Shown here: one piece after another, positions 60,878 through 64,000 of the stretch | Layout of the letters: every line of letters starts with the position of its first letter | How positions within the stretch are numbered: position 1 is the first letter of the stretch | Source: Marinirhabdus sp963793275 | Lineage (GTDB): Bacteria > Bacteroidota > Bacteroidia > Flavobacteriales > Flavobacteriaceae | Assembly: GCA_963793275.1 (NCBI GenBank) | Contig: CAWBZL010000004.1 | Span: 310,001-374,000 of the forward strand | Direction of reading: 5' to 3' | DNA length: 64,000 nucleotides | Made by a program: the position numbers and the translations under genes | Notes under the pieces: model-generated | Told to the model about the DNA's origin: nothing | Seen by the model: the letters and a program-made list of their open reading frames with translations, nothing else | Databases searched by the model: none

Positions 60878-62788
60878 ATGAAATCGTTCAAATTACTTTT
60901 TACAGCGCTTGTTTTAAGTCTATTATTTCAACTTTCGGCGAATGCCCAAACAAAAACCTGGATAGGACCTAGTGGAGGCTCTTGGGGAAATGTTAATAGT
61001 TGGTCGCCTATGGGTGTTCCCAATTCAAATACAGATGTAATCATTCCGTCAGGATCTGAAGTTAATGCAGATGTATCCACATTTATGCGTAATCTCACCG
61101 TTCAATCTGGGGCAATAGTTAATAAAACAAATGATCTGACATTTGGCATGCTAAGTGGTGTTTTTGAAGCGGGAAGTACTTTTAATTTTTTTGAAGGTAA
61201 TGTCATTAGCGCTAGTGGAAATAACGGAGGAACAGTCTTTAATGGAATAGTAAATATCATTGGTTCCGAGCGTAAACTATTTAGGGGAGCTGTAATCATT
61301 AACAATATAATGAATGTTGAAAATGGAGTGTTTGATTTTAATTTGAGAGAAAATGTACTCTTAATATCTTCCGAAGGGATTATGACTATAGGGGATGGAT
61401 TAATAGATATTGAGGCCTTTACCGCAACACTTCGCAATGAAGGGCTCATTCAGAAAACATCAGGTACTGGTATTTTTACAATAGCTACGGTTTTTGAGAA
61501 CAACGGTGCGTTTATCAATGTAACTAGTGGCTCTATGAGTATTGACAGACAATCTATACTTACTGATAGTGAAATTAATGTAAACAGTACTGGATTTTTT
61601 CGGCTTTTTGAAAATGAAACCCATTTTATAAACGGGACGCTAACGGGCCAATTAAACGGTCCTTTTATAATCAATGCAAGTGCATTGCGGGTAACAAATA
61701 ACTCAGAAAATTTTCTTGACTTTTCAGGACCTGCAGGAGTTGAATGGGAAGGAGGTACGCTGAGTGCACAGGCTTCGCCAGGGACTGTTTTAATTAACAA
61801 AGGTTTGCTTACAGTGAAGGGAACAGGTTTTTTATCACAAATGTCTGGTGGGGTAGTTTTTAGAAATGAAGGTGAGATGAATTTTGAAAGTACCGTAACG
61901 ACGTTTTCTATCAATCAATCTTCAGTTTTTGAGAATACTGAAATAGGTACAGTTACTATAGTGGATGATGTAAATATTTTGGGAGCGGGATTTATTAATA
62001 ACGGTCTCATTCAGAAATTACAAGGCTCAGGTACAGCAACAATAAGACAATTGTTTAATGCCGAAACAGGAATTTTGGCTATTGAATCTGGGACTATCAA
62101 CTTGAATGATGGTTATGAAGGTACCGGCCTTATCACCGGGGCAGGAGAAATTTTCACAAACCCTTTTGATGTGATTGAAAGTACCATCGCACCTGGGAAT
62201 AATGCTGTTGGAACATTAATATATAGCAATCTTACTGAATTTGAAGCTACTGAAAACTGTATCTACCAGATCCAACTAAACGGTGTCACGCCAGATACTG
62301 AACACGACGTTTTTGCCATTAATACAAATGCGAAACTCTACGGAACTTTTGATGTCCAATTAGGTTTTGCACCTCAGCTCAATGATGAATTTGTAGTAAT
62401 TACAGCAACAAATGTTACGGAGTGTAACTTGCCTGCGCAAACCGTTGGTTATTTTGGTGGAAATGAATACACCTTCGATGTAGTTTGCAATGCAGATAAT
62501 GTAACCTTGCGGGTTGTTGATATTGCTTTAGGAATTGAAGAAAATTTACTGGCATCTTCAAAAGCCTTTCCTAACCCAACAAATGGAAACTTTACGGTTA
62601 AACTACCCAATAACATATCAGAAATAAATTCGACCACTACAAACATCCTCGGGCAAGTAGTTGCTTTTGAACGATTTGTAAATACAGATGCCTTAGAGTT
62701 AAACCTTCCAGGCAGCCCGGGGATTTATTTTGTGACATTAACCACAGCTGAGGGAATTTCAGAAACTTTAAAAATCGTTAAACAATAA
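60878..62788 (+). CDS. T9SS-secreted beta-helix-like protein
   Basis: 636 residues. Signal peptide (LLFTALVLSLLFQLSANAQ). The start TKTWIGPSGGSWGNVNSWSP resembles the opening of many extracellular beta-helix proteins. The middle is a run of short strands with repeated Asn/Gly turns (GFINNGLIQKLQGSGTATIR; NEGLIQKTSGTGIF), consistent with a beta-helix. The last 80 residues are a type IX secretion sorting domain (type A): KAFPNPTNGNFTVKLP and a final ETLKIVKQ. Such cargo is exported across the outer membrane and anchored or released. Function probably adhesive or binding. It ends about 90 bases before the repeat protein. Confidence 0.9.
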   Translation: MKSFKLLFTALVLSLLFQLSANAQTKTWIGPSGGSWGNVNSWSPMGVPNSNTDVIIPSGSEVNADVSTFMRNLTVQSGAIVNKTNDLTFGMLSGVFEAGSTFNFFEGNVISASGNNGGTVFNGIVNIIGSERKLFRGAVIINNIMNVENGVFDFNLRENVLLISSEGIMTIGDGLIDIEAFTATLRNEGLIQKTSGTGIFTIATVFENNGAFINVTSGSMSIDRQSILTDSEINVNSTGFFRLFENETHFINGTLTGQLNGPFIINASALRVTNNSENFLDFSGPAGVEWEGGTLSAQASPGTVLINKGLLTVKGTGFLSQMSGGVVFRNEGEMNFESTVTTFSINQSSVFENTEIGTVTIVDDVNILGAGFINNGLIQKLQGSGTATIRQLFNAETGILAIESGTINLNDGYEGTGLITGAGEIFTNPFDVIESTIAPGNNAVGTLIYSNLTEFEATENCIYQIQLNGVTPDTEHDVFAINTNAKLYGTFDVQLGFAPQLNDEFVVITATNVTECNLPAQTVGYFGGNEYTFDVVCNADNVTLRVVDIALGIEENLLASSKAFPNPTNGNFTVKLPNNISEINSTTTNILGQVVAFERFVNTDALELNLPGSPGIYFVTLTTAEGISETLKIVKQ

Positions 62789-62881
62789 ACTTTTACAAAT
62801 CAAAAAAGGATAAGATTTTGCCCAAATCCGAAGTCCTAAACCTTCATGACTCCTACTTGTGCTTTTTAAAACAAGAGCATT

Positions 62882-64000
62882 ATGAAATTTAAAATATTAC
62901 TTTATTTAGTATTAGTAACAAAAATAAGTGTTGCCCAGGTCGGAATAAATACAACAACTCCCAATCCTTCCTCTGCTTTGGATATTGTGAGTACGGATTC
63001 AGGAATTTTAATACCGCGTATGAACCAGGTTCAACGGGATTTAATTTCTTCGCCAGCCAACGGATTGCTTATATATCAAACAGACAATGCCCCAGGGTTC
63101 TATTTTTACAATGGTAGCTGAACCGCCCTGACTGGAGGAGGAGGCGGGAGTGGAGAATTTCAAAGCATAGGCGGAGTCGTACAAAACACAACAAACGTAG
63201 GCTCGGACGATTTTGTTTTTGGTGATACCGATTTAAGTGGAAATGGTCGTAAATTCTTTTTTGATAAAAGTAAAGGAGCATTTCGCGCCGGTACCATCTT
63301 TGGTACAGAATGGAATGATGTTAATGTAGGTATTAGCTCTTTTGCGTTAGGAGAAGATGGTACGGCCTCAGGCCTTGGGTCTTTTGCAACACATACAGGA
63401 ACTGCTTCAGGAGATTTTTCCACAGTATTTGGAGGAACAGCAGCGGGTACCAGATCCTTTTCTATTAATGGTGCTGCCAGTGGAGATAATTCTATTGCTA
63501 TGTATGGTGGGACAACAACTGCGGCAGCTACTGGGGGACTTGCCTTCGGTGCCGGAGCACAGGCTCAAGCGAATAACGCTATAGCTTTAGGTAACAATAG
63601 TATTGCTTCCGGATCTCAATCATTTGCTATTATGGGAGGAGAAGCATCAGGTTTTTATTCATTTGCAACAGATTTTGGAATCGCCTCTGGAGATTCTTCA
63701 GCTACTTTTGGAGGAACTGCATCTGGTGTTGGATCCTTTAGTTTTAGGGGAACGGCAATTGGAAATGATTCTATGGGGATGTTTGGTGGGACTACAACGA
63801 GCGCCGGTGTTTATGGCTTTGCATTTGGCAATGGAGCACAAGCACAGGCAAACCACGCTATTGCTTTGGGTGAAAACAGTATTGCATCGGGGTCACAGTC
63901 TTTCGCTATTGCCGGTAGTCAAGCTTCAGGTATTTATTCATTTGCAACGAACGCAGGGATTGCTGCTGGGGATTTTTCCACAACCTTCGGTGGTGTTTCT
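62882..64000 (+). pseudogene. YadA-head-like repeat protein, interrupted by in-frame TGA and cut by window edge
   Basis: A signal peptide (ILLYLVLVTKISVAQ) starts the protein; the first 80 residues (SALDIVSTDSGILIPRMNQV) are a common N-terminal module of Bacteroidota surface proteins. At 63119-63121 a TGA replaces the Trp expected in FYFYNGS-W-TALTG. The same frame then stays open to the window end, with Gly/Ser/Ala-rich repeats (ALGNNSIASGSQSFAIMGGE) as in YadA/Hep_Hag head domains that fold as left-handed beta-rolls. The single G-to-A change would explain the stop. A mutation or a base-call error are both possible; without it the gene is a large surface adhesin. The C-terminus lies outside. 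Confidence 0.85.
63317..64000 (+). repeat. Tandem 279-bp repeats in adhesin-like gene
   Basis: Equivalent Gly codons before GAT(TTT/TCT)TC occur at 63410, 63689 and 63968, a spacing of exactly 279 bases (93 codons) each time. Surrounding segments agree too: ALGNNSIASGSQSFAI recurs as ALGENSIASGSQSFAI. Within each unit are shorter Ser-Ala-x-Gly subrepeats. The array continues past the window. Confidence 0.85.

Noticed and set aside
61450..61914. 154-residue minus-strand open frame opposite the T9SS protein gene
   Set aside because: Antisense to a complete gene with a signal peptide and sorting domain.
63119..63121. Recoded TGA (selenocysteine or Trp)
   Set aside because: No SECIS-like hairpin or selenocysteine machinery in the window, and no other gene shows reassigned TGA.
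1..64000. CRISPR arrays, tRNA or rRNA genes, insertion sequences, prophage
   Set aside because: No direct-repeat arrays with spacers, no cloverleaf-like sequences in spacers and no transposase, integrase or capsid-type proteins were seen.

Overview
The window is chromosomal DNA from a member of the Flavobacteriaceae (Bacteroidota), probably marine. Support comes from the AT-rich base composition, TAnnTTTG-type -7 promoter boxes, gene starts without Shine-Dalgarno sequences, two SusC/RagA-like TonB-dependent receptors, a type IX secretion sorting domain, DUF5689 lipoproteins, a moxR-DUF58-bat operon and a long eukaryote-like isoleucyl-tRNA synthetase. I found no rRNA, tRNA, CRISPR array, insertion sequence or prophage. 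No gene-free stretch exceeds 300 bases.

Layout. 1-8.7 kb: aerotolerance (Bat) operon moxR(partial)-DUF58-batD-like-batA-batB-batC-batD-batE, with batA frameshifted. 8.8-14.2 kb: a small secreted or membrane protein, then SulP transporter, universal stress protein, beta-carbonic anhydrase and a second SulP, frameshifted in its STAS domain. This is a likely bicarbonate-handling module. 14.3-22.3 kb: housekeeping genes (cvpA, pheS, ileS, a DksA-like protein, lspA) and small conserved unknowns. 22.3-24.5 kb (minus strand): a PAS histidine-kinase-like protein, a DUF2752 protein and two CD225/dispanin paralogues. 24.5-28.5 kb (minus strand): two RimK-type ATP-grasp ligases around a retropepsin-like protease, an AstE/AspA-type metallo-deacylase, and 5-formyl-THF cyclo-ligase. 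28.6-37.2 kb: uvrC, a patatin outer-membrane protein, then hmgA-hppD-DUF3108-tryptophan dioxygenase (aromatic amino acid catabolism). 37.3-48.2 kb: a LysM/M23 lipoprotein, a TonB receptor, a membrane protein, and a secreted endonuclease/exonuclease/phosphatase divergent from a TonB receptor and DUF5689 lipoprotein. 48.4-54.8 kb (minus strand): FucP-type transporter, GlcNAc-Asn amidase, esterase-like lipoprotein and GH92 alpha-mannosidase, read as an N-glycan salvage locus. 55.0-59.5 kb: ECF sigma factor, a membrane anti-sigma-like TPR protein and a TPR-CHAT protease. 59.8-64.0 kb: a surface cluster of a lipoprotein, a T9SS cargo protein and a YadA-head-like repeat protein interrupted by a stop codon and running off the window.

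The two loci most worth following are the sigma/anti-sigma/TPR-CHAT operon, whose topology suggests a periplasmic caspase-like protease controlling an ECF sigma factor, and the RimK-protease-RimK-deacylase cluster, which looks like a writer/eraser set for peptide-tail modification. Three genes are broken by single-base lesions: batA and the second SulP gene by single-G length changes, the adhesin by TGG to TGA. Each could be genuine decay or a sequence error, so the reads should be inspected.
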